Counted from the stretch's first letter, positions 8,060 to 17,900 are shown. The stretch is 64,000 bases of DNA from Streptomyces sp. DH41 (GCF_029813785.1 NZ_JARVKY010000003.1:1-64000); one strand, 5' to 3'. The notes: generated by a model not told the origin, from the letters alone. Numbers and translations: made by a program.

Positions 8060-8839
8060 TCATCCAGGCCGCCGGGCGGCGGCGCGCAGGCCGTGGTACC
8101 AGGCGAGTGCCCGCCGCTCGACCAGCTGGAAGAGGACCGAGAGCACGAAGCCGAGCAGACCGAGCAGCAGGATGCCGGTCCACATGGCGGGGATGGCGAA
8201 GGAGCGCTGGAACTGCACGATGGTGAAACCGAGCCCGTTGCTCGCGGCGAACATCTCGCTGATCACCATCAGGATGATCCCGATCGACAGGGCCTGGCGC
8301 AGCCCCGCGAAGATCTGCGGGCTCGCCGCCCGCAGCACCACGTGCCGCAGCCACGCGACGCCCGTGATGCCGTAGGAGCGGGCCGTCTCGGCCGTCACCG
8401 CGTCGAGGGCCCGCACCCCCTCGACCGTGTTGAGCAGCACCGGCCACACACAGCCGGTGGCGATGACGACGATCTTCATCGTGTCGCCGATGCCCGCGAA
8501 CAGCATGATCACCGGCACGAGGACCGGTGGCGGCACGGCCCGCAGGAACTCCAGTACCGGCTCGCACACCGCCCGCACCCACCGACAGGAGCCGATGAGC
8601 GTGCCGAGCGCGACGCCGGCGACGGCCGCGAGCGAGTAGCCCGCCGCGAGCCTGAGCATGCTGGGCAGTACGTCACCGCGCCACCGTTCGCCGGTCCACA
8701 CGTCCGGGAAGGTCTCCAGGACCGTGCCGAGCGGCGGCCAGTACACGTCCTCGCTGCCGGCCGAGGACGCCCACCAGACGGCCACCAGCACGGCGGGCAG
8801 CGCGAGTACGTACACCAGCCGCAGCAGTACGCGCCTCAC
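8060..8839 (-). CDS. ABC importer permease (NitT/TauT type), second
   Basis: A 259-residue inner-membrane permease with about six predicted helices. The EAA-like loop reads TARSYGITGVAWLRHVVL, matching the SsuC/TauC family. The GTG start at 8839 overlaps the stop of the preceding permease (GTGA), so the two are translationally coupled. The C-terminal motif LVERRALAWYHG is nearly the same as in the first permease (SVERRALAWHQS), which supports a duplication origin and a heterodimeric channel. Confidence 0.9.
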   Translation of the reverse strand: MRRVLLRLVYVLALPAVLVAVWWASSAGSEDVYWPPLGTVLETFPDVWTGERWRGDVLPSMLRLAAGYSLAAVAGVALGTLIGSCRWVRAVCEPVLEFLRAVPPPVLVPVIMLFAGIGDTMKIVVIATGCVWPVLLNTVEGVRALDAVTAETARSYGITGVAWLRHVVLRAASPQIFAGLRQALSIGIILMVISEMFAASNGLGFTIVQFQRSFAIPAMWTGILLLGLLGFVLSVLFQLVERRALAWYHGLRAAARRPG

Positions 8840-9609
8840 ACCGCCACCTCCCCGCGCACCGACTGGTGCCAGGCCAGCGCCCGTCGCTCCACCGACCGGG
8901 CACCCACGTTGATCAGCAGTCCGAGCAGACCGGCGACGACGATCAGCGCGTACATCTCCGGCACGGCCTGCGAGGTCTGCGCGACGGCGATCCGGGCGCC
9001 CAGCCCGGGGGCGCCGATGACGAGTTCGGCGGTGATGGCGAGGATCAGCGCGACGGCCGCCGCGAGGCGCACCCCGGTCATGACGTACGGCAGCGCGGTC
9101 GGCCACAGCACGTGCCGGACCCGCGCCCAGGCGCCCAGACCGTACGACCGCGCCGTCTCCTCGGCGACCGGGTCGACGTCCTGGACGCCGTACAGGACCT
9201 GGATCAGCACCTGCCAGAAGGCGGCGTACACGACCAGGAGCAGTACCGAACCCAGCTCGGTGCCGTACAGCAGCACCGCCAGCGGGATCAGCGCGACCGA
9301 CGGGATCGGGCGCAGGAACTCGATCGTGGACGCCGTCGCCTCGCGCAGGTACGGCACCACCGCCAGGAGCACCCCGACGACGATCCCGGCGCCGACCGCG
9401 AGGGTCAGGCCCAGCGCCCAGCCGGTGAGGGTGTCGCCGAGCGCGGTCCAGAAGGCGCCGTCCGCGACCTCCGTGGCGAGCGCGTCGGCGATGCGGCTGG
9501 TCGGCGGGAAGTACTCCTCCTCGACCAGGCCGAGGCGCGGTACCGCCTCGCCGAGGGCGAGGAAGGCCGCGAGGCCGGCCGCGCCCAGCGCGGCGTTCGC
9601 CCCCTTCAC
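8836..9609 (-). CDS. ABC importer permease (NitT/TauT type), first
   Basis: A 257-residue permease of the same family. The cytoplasmic coupling loop is TARSYGLGAWARVRHVLWP. About six hydrophobic segments are visible, the first at residues 5-22. The GTG start at 9609 overlaps the stop of the solute-binding protein gene. It would pair with the downstream permease to form the transmembrane channel. Confidence 0.9.
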   Translation of the reverse strand: MKGANAALGAAGLAAFLALGEAVPRLGLVEEEYFPPTSRIADALATEVADGAFWTALGDTLTGWALGLTLAVGAGIVVGVLLAVVPYLREATASTIEFLRPIPSVALIPLAVLLYGTELGSVLLLVVYAAFWQVLIQVLYGVQDVDPVAEETARSYGLGAWARVRHVLWPTALPYVMTGVRLAAAVALILAITAELVIGAPGLGARIAVAQTSQAVPEMYALIVVAGLLGLLINVGARSVERRALAWHQSVRGEVAV

Positions 9610-10574
9610 GGCAGCAGCGCGTCCAGGTCGGGGGACCGCTTGAACAGGCCGTCCGCGTAACCGAGTTTGCCCAGTGCGATGAGGGAGGAGCGGTTCGGTT
9701 CGACCGGCCACTTCGGCAGGGTCACCTTCGCCAGCACATCCGCGGGGATTTTGGTGTACGTGGTGACGATCTCGCGGACCTCGTCGGGGTGGGTGTCGGC
9801 GTACGCGAGGGACTCGGCGGTGGCCTCCTGGAACTTCTTCACCACCTCCGGGTTCTCCTGCGCGTACCGGGTGGAGGTGAAGTACATGGCGACCGTCAGT
9901 TTCGGTGCGATGTCGACCATGGGGGAGGCGATCTCCCGGCCGCCCTGGTTCTTGATGGTGGCCAGTGCCGGTTCCACCACCATGGCCGCGTCGATCCGTC
10001 CGCCGTCGAGCGCGGCCGGCATCTGGTCGAAGGCCAGCTCGACGAAGTCCACCTTGTCGGGGTCGCCGCCCGCGGCGCCGACCGAGGCCCGTACCGCGGT
10101 CTCGTTGATGTTCTTCAGCGTGTTGATGGCGACCTTCTTGCCCTCCAGCTCCTTCGCCGACGTGATCGGGCTGTCGCCCTTGACGGTGAGCGCCTCGAAG
10201 TCCTCGCCCACCACGCCGGTCGAGGCGATGCCGTTCGCCACCGCCTTGACGGGCACGTTGTTGGACTGGGCGATCATCAAGGACGTCATGTTGCTGAAAC
10301 CGAACTCGAACTGCCCGCTGACCACCCCGGGCACGATCGCCGCGCCGCCCTGCGCGCTGGAGAAGGACAGCTTCAGCCCGCGTTTCTCGAAGAAGCCCTT
10401 CTTCTGGCCGAGGTACAGGGGCGCGACATCGACGATGGGGATCAGGCCCACCTCGACCTCGGTGGTGCCGCCGGACGAACCGGCGTCGTCCGACCCTCCG
10501 GAACCGGACGAGCCGCAAGCCGTCGCGGCGGCCAGGACGGACACGGCCGTGAGGCCGACGAACAGACGACGCAT
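9606..10574 (-). CDS. Lipoprotein solute-binding protein of NitT/TauT ABC importer
   Basis: A 322-residue extracytoplasmic substrate receptor. The N terminus is a lipoprotein signal with a lipobox ending Ala-Thr-Ala-Cys20, followed by a Gly/Ser-rich tether and an SsuA/THI5-like fold (GLIPIVDVAPLYLGQKKGFF). The ATG at 10574 follows GGGGGAG. It heads an operon with two permeases and an ATPase. A promoter reading leftwards fits at 10662-10690, next to a palindrome likely bound by the divergent IclR protein. The ligand is unknown; the neighbouring Rieske oxygenase suggests an aromatic carboxylate. Confidence 0.9.
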   Translation of the reverse strand: MRRLFVGLTAVSVLAAATACGSSGSGGSDDAGSSGGTTEVEVGLIPIVDVAPLYLGQKKGFFEKRGLKLSFSSAQGGAAIVPGVVSGQFEFGFSNMTSLMIAQSNNVPVKAVANGIASTGVVGEDFEALTVKGDSPITSAKELEGKKVAINTLKNINETAVRASVGAAGGDPDKVDFVELAFDQMPAALDGGRIDAAMVVEPALATIKNQGGREIASPMVDIAPKLTVAMYFTSTRYAQENPEVVKKFQEATAESLAYADTHPDEVREIVTTYTKIPADVLAKVTLPKWPVEPNRSSLIALGKLGYADGLFKRSPDLDALLP

Positions 10575-10661
10575 GAACTCCCCCTGTGGGACCGGACCAG
10601 GTACTCCGACAGGCTGTGCGCGGACAGCACGGTTGTGCTCAGCGAGAACGTGTTCAGCGGG

Positions 10662-10690
10662 AACGTAGGGCCCGCGCGAGGCCAGGTCAA
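10662..10690 (-). promoter_or_regulatory. Promoter for the ABC importer operon
   Basis: Minus-strand -35 TTGACC (10690-10685) and -10 TACGTT (10667-10662) with a 17-nt spacer, a good match to the Streptomyces housekeeping promoter. It leaves about an 80-nt leader before the solute-binding protein start. Confidence 0.55.
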
Positions 10691-10710
10691 TGCCCCTGTC
10701 GATATGGGCC

Positions 10711-10724
10711 GTTGACCGTTCAAC
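10711..10724. promoter_or_regulatory. Palindrome, likely IclR operator
   Basis: Perfect inverted repeat GTTGA-CCGT-TCAAC, located between the two divergent promoters. A second half-site GTTGAC starts 22 bp away at 10733 and overlaps the -35 box of the IclR gene. IclR-family proteins commonly bind such palindromes in divergent regions. Confidence 0.5.
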
Positions 10725-10733
10725 CGGGCATCG

Positions 10734-10763
10734 TTGACAGTGCGGGACGCGCACTCGTAGCGT
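10734..10763 (+). promoter_or_regulatory. Promoter for the IclR regulator gene
   Basis: -35 TTGACA (10734-10739), an 18-nt spacer and -10 TAGCGT (10758-10763). Transcription would start about 55 nt before the ATG. The -35 is a perfect consensus hexamer. Confidence 0.5.
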
Positions 10764-10824
10764 GCGCCCTGCGTACGGCCGTTCGTGCCGCACGTCCTGC
10801 CGTGAGGCTCTTGCCGGAGGCCAG

Positions 10825-11670
10825 ATGCCCGATGCAGCCCGCGCACCGCACTTCGTCAGGTCCTTCGAACGGGGCCTCGCCGTCATCCGGGCCTTCGACG
10901 CCGACCACCCGGCGCTGACCCTGAGCGAGGTCGCCCGCGCCTGCGAGCTGACCCGCGCGGCGGCCCGCCGCTTCCTGCTCACCCTGGCCGACCTCGGCTA
11001 CGTGCACACCGACGGCCGGCTCTTCCGCCTCACCCCGCGCGTGCTGGAGCTCGGCTACTCCTACCTGGCCGGCTTCACGCTGCCGCAGATCGCCGAACCG
11101 CACCTGGAGCGACTCGTCGCGCAGGTACGGGAGTCGTCCTCGCTGTGCGTCCTGGACGGCGACGACGTCGTGTACGTCGCCCGTGTCCCGACCAGCCGCA
11201 TCATGACCGCGTCGATCACGGTCGGCACCCGCTTCCCGGCGCACCTCACCTCCGTGGGGCGGGTGATCCTCGCCGCTTTGCCGGACACCGAGACCGAATC
11301 CCGGCTCGCCCGTGCCGACCTGCGCCCGCACACCGCCCGCACCCTCACCTCGGCGGACGCCCTGCGCGCGGAACTGCGCAGGGTGCGGCGCCAGGGTTAC
11401 GCGCTCGTCGACCAGGAACTGGAGGACGGCCTCAGATCCGTCGCCGCGCCGGTGCGGGACCGGGACGGCGAGGTGGTGGCCGGCGTGAACATCGCGGTGC
11501 ACGCCGGCCGCACCTCCCTGGAGTCCGTACGCCGGGACCTGCTGCCGTACCTCCTGGCCACCGTCACCCGGATCGACGCGGACCTCAGGATCACCGGTCA
11601 GGGCATCGCGGGTCAGGGCGTCACAGGTCCAGCACGAGCCGCCGGCCACGACAGCGGGACACGCAGATGA
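10825..11670 (+). CDS. IclR-family regulator, PcaR/PobR-like subgroup
   Basis: A 281-residue transcription factor with an N-terminal winged HTH (LSEVARACELTRAAARRFL, near residues 33-51) and a C-terminal IclR effector domain with the conserved RVPTSRIMTASITVGTRFPAHLTSVGRVILA stretch in two parts. This signature is typical of the branch that senses aromatic acids such as protocatechuate or 4-hydroxybenzoate. The ATG follows a strong GGAGG at 10816-10820. It is divergent from the ABC importer operon and convergent with the reductase gene, whose 3' end it overlaps by 50 nt. It probably controls both the importer and itself. Confidence 0.88.
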   Translation: MPDAARAPHFVRSFERGLAVIRAFDADHPALTLSEVARACELTRAAARRFLLTLADLGYVHTDGRLFRLTPRVLELGYSYLAGFTLPQIAEPHLERLVAQVRESSSLCVLDGDDVVYVARVPTSRIMTASITVGTRFPAHLTSVGRVILAALPDTETESRLARADLRPHTARTLTSADALRAELRRVRRQGYALVDQELEDGLRSVAAPVRDRDGEVVAGVNIAVHAGRTSLESVRRDLLPYLLATVTRIDADLRITGQGIAGQGVTGPARAAGHDSGTRR

Positions 11671-12559
11671 GCATGGTCTCCCCGGCGGCCCGTTCCGCGT
11701 CGGTCAGTACCGAGTCCCGGTGGTCCGGGTCGCCCTCGACGACGTCGGTCTCGCAGGTGCCACAGGTGCCCTCCGTGCACGAGTGGAGCACCTCGACGCC
11801 GGCTGCGCGGACGGCGTCCAGGACGGAGACGCCGGGCGGGACGGTGACCGTGCGCCCGCCGCGCGCGAGGACGACCTCGAACTCCGTGTCCGTGCCGCTC
11901 GGCTCCGCCTCCTTCGGGCGGAACCGCTCCACGCGCAGGATCCCGGCCGGGCAGCGCGCCTCGACCGCGTCCAGCAGCGGCCCGGGCCCGCAGCAGTAGA
12001 CGAGGGTCCCCTCGGGCACGTCGTCGAGCACGGAGGCGAGGTCCAGCAGCCCGGACTCGTCCTCGGGGACGATCGTCACGTGGTCGCCGTACCGCTCCAA
12101 CCGCTCGGTGAACGCCATGGTGTCCCGTGTCCGCCCGCCGTAGAGCAGGCTCCACCGGGCGCCCGCCTCCTCGGCGGCGGCCAGCATGGGCAGGATCGGG
12201 GTGATGCCGATGCCGCCGGCGACGAAGCGGTAGCGGGCTGCCGGGTCCAGCCGGAAGTGGTTGCGCGGTCCTCGTACCCGGACCTTGTCGCCGGTCCTCA
12301 ACTCGTCGTGGACGTACGCGGATCCTCCGCGCCCCGCGGCCTCGCGCAGTACGGCGATCCGCCACACGGCCCGGTCGGCCGGGTCGCCGCACAGGGAGTA
12401 CTGCCGCTCCAGGTCCGGTCCGAGGACGACGTCGATGTGGGCGCCCGGCTCCCAGGCGGGCAGCGGTCGGCCCAGCGGATGACGCAGGGCGAGCAAGAGC
12501 ACGCCGTCGGCCGCCATCCCCCGGCGTTCTACGACGAGTTCGTCTTCGTACGGGATCAT
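11621..12559 (-). CDS. VanB-type oxygenase reductase (flavin plus 2Fe-2S)
   Basis: A 312-residue phthalate-dioxygenase-reductase family protein that passes electrons from NAD(P)H to the neighbouring Rieske oxygenase. In order it has a flavin-binding barrel (RQYSL at residues 52-56), an NAD-binding domain (GGIGITPILPM) and a C-terminal plant-type ferredoxin with Cys261, Cys266, Cys269 and Cys299. The ATG at 12559 overlaps the stop of the 64-aa gene (ATGA). It is the last gene of a three-gene operon with overlapping junctions. The order oxygenase - small protein - reductase fits a vanillate-type O-demethylase, but the exact substrate is not certain. Confidence 0.88.
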   Translation of the reverse strand: MIPYEDELVVERRGMAADGVLLLALRHPLGRPLPAWEPGAHIDVVLGPDLERQYSLCGDPADRAVWRIAVLREAAGRGGSAYVHDELRTGDKVRVRGPRNHFRLDPAARYRFVAGGIGITPILPMLAAAEEAGARWSLLYGGRTRDTMAFTERLERYGDHVTIVPEDESGLLDLASVLDDVPEGTLVYCCGPGPLLDAVEARCPAGILRVERFRPKEAEPSGTDTEFEVVLARGGRTVTVPPGVSVLDAVRAAGVEVLHSCTEGTCGTCETDVVEGDPDHRDSVLTDAERAAGETMLICVSRCRGRRLVLDL

Positions 12560-12750
12560 GAGCCGTTTCCGGGGGAGTGGTGGACTCGCGGGTGTACCCG
12601 GGAGTGGCCTCGCGGGTGGGCGAGCATCCAGTCCCACATCGTGACGGGGTCCTCGGCGGTGTGCTCGGCGCCGCAGTGGCAGGTGCCGTGCAGGACGTCG
12701 GTGCCCGGCAGCCAGTCGACGCGGTACACCTCGCCGGTGCGCCCGCTCAT
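12556..12750 (-). CDS. 64-aa Cys/His-rich protein in oxygenase operon
   Basis: A 64-residue protein with a CHCGAEH cluster (Cys24, Cys26 and nearby His) and a His-rich tail (RGHSRVHPRVHH). These are plausible zinc or iron ligands. I recognise no family. It is translationally coupled on both sides: its ATG overlaps the oxygenase stop and its stop overlaps the reductase start. Standard van operons have only two genes, so this is an extra component. It may be a metal-delivery or assembly factor for the Rieske oxygenase, but that is inference. Confidence 0.7.
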   Translation of the reverse strand: MSGRTGEVYRVDWLPGTDVLHGTCHCGAEHTAEDPVTMWDWMLAHPRGHSRVHPRVHHSPGNGS

Positions 12751-13820
12751 CGGGCCGCCCGTTCGACGGGCTTGTCGCCCTCCTCGGCCAGCCGGGCGAG
12801 GATGCGGCGGGCGGCCAGGCCGCCGGTGTCGATGTTGATGCTCAGCTCCTGGTAGCCGGTGCGCTCGGAGCCGAGCGTGCGCTGGAGCAGGTTGAGCGCG
12901 TCGACGTCCTGCATGACGACCGTGCGGTTGTTCTTCCGCAGGAACTCGGTGACCTCGGTGTCGTCCGTCGCCCAGTCACGCGAGAGGGCCCAGAAGTCGT
13001 ACACCTTCCCGTCGCCGGACGGTGTGATGGCGTAGGTGATCTCGGTGTGGAAGCCGTTCGGATCGCTGCCGTCCGCCTCGGGCACCACACCGGTCGGGGC
13101 GACCCGGCTGTGCAGCAGGTACAGACAGGGCGCGTGGTACTCGATGTCCTGCCACCGGTCGATGCGCCCCCTGATGCCGGTGGACCTGGCGTAGAACGGC
13201 GGGCACTCGGCGTCGTCCATGTGCCGGCTCACCCGTACGATCCCGGCGCCCTCGTCGACCTCCGTGGTGATCGGCGTCTCGGCGACCCCGGGCGTGCCGA
13301 TGTAGCCGCCGTGCAGGTATGTCTCGTGGGAGAGGTCGAGGAGGTTGTCGACCAGCAGCCCGTAGTCGGCGTCGATCGGCTCCATGCCCCGGACCGTGAC
13401 CCAGCCGGGGGAGTCCAGGTGCGGGGCGCGCGGGACGGCCCCGGGGTCGGCCAGGGCCGGGTCGCCGATCCACACCCACACCAGGGAGTCCCGCTCGGCC
13501 ACCGGGTAGGAGGCGACGCGGGCGGTACGCGGAACGCGCTTCTGACCCGGCACGTACACGCAGGTCCCGGTCGTGTCGTACGTGAACCCGTGGTAGCCGC
13601 ACACGATCCGGTCGCCGTCCAGCCGCGTCGGTGCCTCGGACAGCGGGTAGCGGCGGTGCACGCAGCGGTCGTGCAGGACGACCGGGGTGCCGTCCTCCTC
13701 GGTGCGGTAGAGGACGAGCGGCTCACCGAGAACCGTGCGTCCCAGCAACTCGCGGCCGACCTCCTGACTGTAGGCGGCGACGTACCACTGGTTCCTGGCG
13801 AAGGCGGTCATGTGCGGCAT
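12747..13820 (-). CDS. Rieske oxygenase, VanA (O-demethylase) type
   Basis: A 357-residue oxygenase. The Rieske cluster ligands are Cys53-His55 and Cys74-His77 (CVH and CGYH). The mononuclear iron site is DLSHETYLH (His165, His170). The N terminus ARNQWYVAAYSQEVG and the segment DNLLDLSHETY closely follow vanillate O-demethylase VanA and related methoxy-aromatic demethylases. With the coupled reductase it would convert vanillate or a similar methoxybenzoate to a catecholic acid, a natural feed for the pca operon in this window. ATG codons at 13820 and 13811 are both possible; GGGAG precedes the first. It is divergent from the DUF4132 gene. Confidence 0.88.
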   Translation of the reverse strand: MPHMTAFARNQWYVAAYSQEVGRELLGRTVLGEPLVLYRTEEDGTPVVLHDRCVHRRYPLSEAPTRLDGDRIVCGYHGFTYDTTGTCVYVPGQKRVPRTARVASYPVAERDSLVWVWIGDPALADPGAVPRAPHLDSPGWVTVRGMEPIDADYGLLVDNLLDLSHETYLHGGYIGTPGVAETPITTEVDEGAGIVRVSRHMDDAECPPFYARSTGIRGRIDRWQDIEYHAPCLYLLHSRVAPTGVVPEADGSDPNGFHTEITYAITPSGDGKVYDFWALSRDWATDDTEVTEFLRKNNRTVVMQDVDALNLLQRTLGSERTGYQELSINIDTGGLAARRILARLAEEGDKPVERAAR

Positions 13821-14027
13821 CGTTGCGGCTCCCGTCCGTCGTGGGTGAGGGCATCGTCGGGGAGGACGGCACGGCCCGGCAACGCTTCTTCCGTCTCACG
13901 GAAGGGGATCGGGCGGGACTGTCGGTGGGTGCCCCTAGTCTTTCGCCAACGTCACCGCGGGGCGCGCCGATCAGGGCCGTCTGCTGCGCCGTGCCGTGTT
14001 CCGAGTGGTGGGAGAGGCGAAGAACCT

Positions 14028-14912
14028 ATGGGTTGGCTGGCAGCGGGCGGCACCTACGAAGTCGCGTTGGTGGAGGGGCGGGTGGTGGCCCGGGCCGCGT
14101 CGGGGACGTCCCCGGCCGGGCAGGAGGGCGAGCGGGGCAGAGCCCTGCCGGCGGAGATCCGGGACCGTCCCGAGGTCGTCGAACTCCAGCGCTTCGCCGA
14201 GTGGCTGGACCGGCACGCGGCCGAGTGCGCGGCACAGGTGGGCGACTGGATGGTGTCCTCACTGCCCGTGCCGGCCGCGCTGCTGGCGCGGGTCTGGCCC
14301 GACGAGGCATGGCAGGCGGCGCTCCGCGACATCGTCGTCGTCGGTGACGGCCCGGGCGACGTCGGCTTTCTGCGCGACGCGGACGACTCGGGCGGACTGC
14401 GGGTGGTGAATCTGGACGGCGAGACCGTCCGCCTGGCGGCCCGGACGGTGACCATGCCGCACCCGGTCCTCCTCTCCGATCTTGACGAACTCCGCGTATT
14501 CGCCGCTGAGTTGGGCGTGGTGCAGGGTGTCGAGCAGATCCACCGCGCCACCTGGCGCAAACCAGAGGGGATCGACCTCGGGGCGCACGCGGTCACCGAG
14601 TTCGCCGACGCCGAGTACCGCTCGTGGTTCCACCTCTCCTCCCGTGCCACGTCCCTCGGCTACCGGATCTCCGGCAGCGGCGTCGTCGACCGGATCCGGG
14701 ACGCCGGACGGGTCATCACCGCCACGGTCGGCATGAGCGATCCCTACACCGAGGAACAGGCCTGGACCGGCGACCTGACCTGGAGCGACGAGGACGGGCC
14801 CGGCCGGAACCTCCCGTTGACCGAGGTCGGCCCCGTGGCCTGGTCCGAGGGCATGCGCATGGCCGCGGCCCTGCACGCCGGCCGCACCGTGACCACGGAC
14901 GGCGCCGAGTGA
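14028..14912 (+). CDS. Stand-alone DUF4132 domain protein
   Basis: A 294-residue protein that appears to be only the C-terminal DUF4132 domain found at the end of E. coli YehI (MolR-like) proteins. The typical run is seen: a segment on cutting or binding (VGDWMVSSLPVPAALLARVW), then FLRDADDSGGLRVVNLDGE, the MPHPVLL strand and VVQGVEQIHRATW. Function of the domain is unknown. The ATG at 14028 is preceded by GGAGAGG. It is the first gene of a four-gene block, 32 nt before the 1667-aa protein. A weak -10-like TAGTCT at 13936-13941 could serve it. Confidence 0.7.
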   Translation: MGWLAAGGTYEVALVEGRVVARAASGTSPAGQEGERGRALPAEIRDRPEVVELQRFAEWLDRHAAECAAQVGDWMVSSLPVPAALLARVWPDEAWQAALRDIVVVGDGPGDVGFLRDADDSGGLRVVNLDGETVRLAARTVTMPHPVLLSDLDELRVFAAELGVVQGVEQIHRATWRKPEGIDLGAHAVTEFADAEYRSWFHLSSRATSLGYRISGSGVVDRIRDAGRVITATVGMSDPYTEEQAWTGDLTWSDEDGPGRNLPLTEVGPVAWSEGMRMAAALHAGRTVTTDGAE

Positions 14913-14944
14913 ACGGCAGCGGTACGCCCACCCAGGAAAGGCAC

Positions 14945-17900
14945 ATGAGCATGAGCGACGGGACGACACGGGACAGGGCGGCGGCGAAGACGGAGGAACT
15001 GCTGCGTGCCGGTGCGGTGCTGCCGCCCGGCACCGCCGGGGGAGGCGACCGGGCCGTGCCCGTGTTCACCCGGGCCTACCGGCATCCGGCGCTGGAGGGC
15101 CGGACCGTGGTGCGCCTGATCGCCGAGGACCGGACCGAGAGCACCGGCACGGGCTTCCTCGGACTCGAACCCTTGGGCGACCCGGTGGAGGTCGGTGTCG
15201 GGCAGCACCGGGCCATGGGCTTCCCCGAATGGGTGCTGGTCCGGCATCCCTCGGACGGCCACCTGGCGATGTCCCTGGTCGAGGAGATGGACAAGGTCGC
15301 GCGGATGGTCAGATCCCGGGCGAAGAAGGCCCGCGCCACCTACGAGTCGATCGGCGAACGCCTCGCCGGATCCGTACCGCACTTCCTGCCGACCTTCTAC
15401 GAACAGGCCGGCCGGGTGTTCCTGGGCGCCGACCAGACGGCGTACGCGTCCCAGATGTTCGTCAACGCCCGCAAGGCCGAGACGGCACACGGGCTGCCCT
15501 TCGACGAGGCGCGCATGGACGCGGTGTTCCTCGAGTTCGCCCTGGCCGGTGCCGTACCGACGAAGATCCTCTCCAGCTACGCCAAGGGCCTGTCGTCCCG
15601 CGTACCGGCCAGGGCGGCCTACCGGCACCTGCGCGGGCTCTTCGTCCGGCTCGCCGCGCACGGCGTCCCGCCGTCGAGTCCGGGCGCGGCCGACCTGCGG
15701 CGGCTGGCGAAGGCGGTCGCGGGCGGGAACGCGCTCGCCGAGGAGATGACCTACCTCCGCGAGATACTGCCGCTGCCCGGCACGGCCAAGGCACCGACCG
15801 GCTGGTGGAAGGCCCACCGGGCCGCCCTGCTGGAACTGACCCGGCGGGAGCCCGCCGTCCGCGGCACACTGCTGGGGCTGCTGCCCACCCAGTGGGAGCG
15901 GGACGAACTGCCTCAGTGGATCGACCTGCTGGAGAAGTCCGGGGCCACCGCCGGGCTGTGCGACGCCACGCTGCCCGCCGAGGAGCGTTCCCCCGACGGC
16001 ACGGTCGGATGGACCCGCAGATTCCTGGCCCTGTGCGACACCGACCGGAGACACACCGCGCCGCCGGAACTGTACCCGCTGGTCGACCGCATGGCCGACG
16101 TGCTGCGTGCCGAACTCCACGCCCACGGGGACGCCCTGCAGCCCCCCGGCGGCGACGTCAACCTGCTCGACCAGCTTCTGGCCCTGCGCGTACCGGTGGC
16201 GGATCCCGGCGAGGACCGGTGGCTCCACCTGCACAACTGGGCGGCCTGCGAGCACCGGCGGGATCTCCTCGCGCTGGCGGCCGACGCCCGCTTCCATCCG
16301 GCGTTCCGGTACAGCTGCCCCGACTCGGACCACGGCTACAGCGAGCAGACCGTCGTCAACCTGGCCCGGTCTCCCGGCGGACGACCGATGCTCGCCACCT
16401 GGGTGGAAGAGATCAGCCGGAAGTACCTCACCAGCGAACTGGCCGAGTTCTCCGGCTACTCCGGCGCTCTGCACACACTGTCCTGGCTGCCCGGAGAGGT
16501 GCTGGCCGTCGCCGCCGACGAGGTACGGGAAGCCCTGGCCACCGGCGTCGCACCCGCCCTGGCCCGCACCCTGCGCACCGGCGTCCTCGACGAACTGGGC
16601 TGGCCCGCATGGGAGGAGGCCCTGCGGTCCGCCGCGTCGCGCGACGAGGAGCCGCGCGTCAGGGTCACCGACAGCTGGCCGTACCTCATCGTGCTGTCGG
16701 GGCCGGAGGTCCGGGTGATCGGGGCGGAAGGCACGGTGCTCGCGTGTGAGCCGCGCCTGACGGACGGCCGGGACCGGCCCTGGACGGTCTGCTACCAGTA
16801 CGTCGACGGCGCGTTGTTCGTCTACTGGCGCTCGACCGGCGCGTCCGACTGGGAGGGATACTGGCACGACGGCACCACCGCCTCGCCCCGCGTGATGGTC
16901 GAGGGCTCCACCTACTCCTCCCACCCGTGCGACGTGAACGGGGACAACGGCGTCAACGGGGGCTTCTCTCCCGTGTCCCTGCCCCTGCCCGGTGGCGGCC
17001 GGACCAGCGGCCGCGGAGTGCTGCGCCGGGGGGACGCCTTCGTACCGGGCATGCGGCTGGTCGTCGGCGACGGCGTCTCGTACTGGGTGTGGGCCAGGGA
17101 GCAGACCGAGGACGGACGGTACGGCTGGCGGGAGTACGACCCGGTCGGCGACACGGTGGGCGAGGCCGGAGCACCGGACTGGTTCGACGACGCCCTGCGC
17201 ACCGCGCCGGAGGGCAGCACCCTCGACACCGCGTGGCTGCGGCCCGCCCTCTTGGCCGCGCCCGGCCCGATGTGCGCCCCGGTGGACGGGGTGCTCGGCT
17301 GGCGTGTGGTCACGCTGCCCGACGGTTCGAAGCAGGGCGAGGACCTGACCGGACGCTCGGTCGTCGTGCCGCCCGGAGCGAGGTGGAGCCTCGACCACGC
17401 ACTGCTGTTCCCCGGCGCCGACCGGCCGGTGGCCGTGACCCGGAAGGGACGCGACATCGAACTGCGCGACCCGCGCGGATCGGTGCTCGCCGCCCTCTCG
17501 GGCCACAAGGCCGGCCCCTTCACCGCGGGCACCGCCCTGCTCCCGCCGGTTCGCTACTGGCATCTGCTCCAGCCCCGCGACCCGCAGGGGTCCATGGCCC
17601 TTCGCCGGATCGGCGAGGACACCGCGGCGGCGCTCCTGGAAGCGGTCATGGCGCAGGCCGGGGACGAGACGGAGGACCCGGAGGCGGTGCCCGCTCTGAT
17701 CCAAAAGCTGCTGCCGCAGGTCGGCCACGAGGCGCTGCGCGCGGGCATCACCGGAGTGGTGCGGTTCGCCGCCGAGCAGCAGCGCGTCCTGGACGCGGCG
17801 CGCGCCCGGCTCGACCTGGAGATCGAGGGTGCCACCCCCGTCAAGCCACGCCCCGCGCTCGGCGACCGGCTGCTCGCCTCGGCGCTGAACGGCGTCGGTC

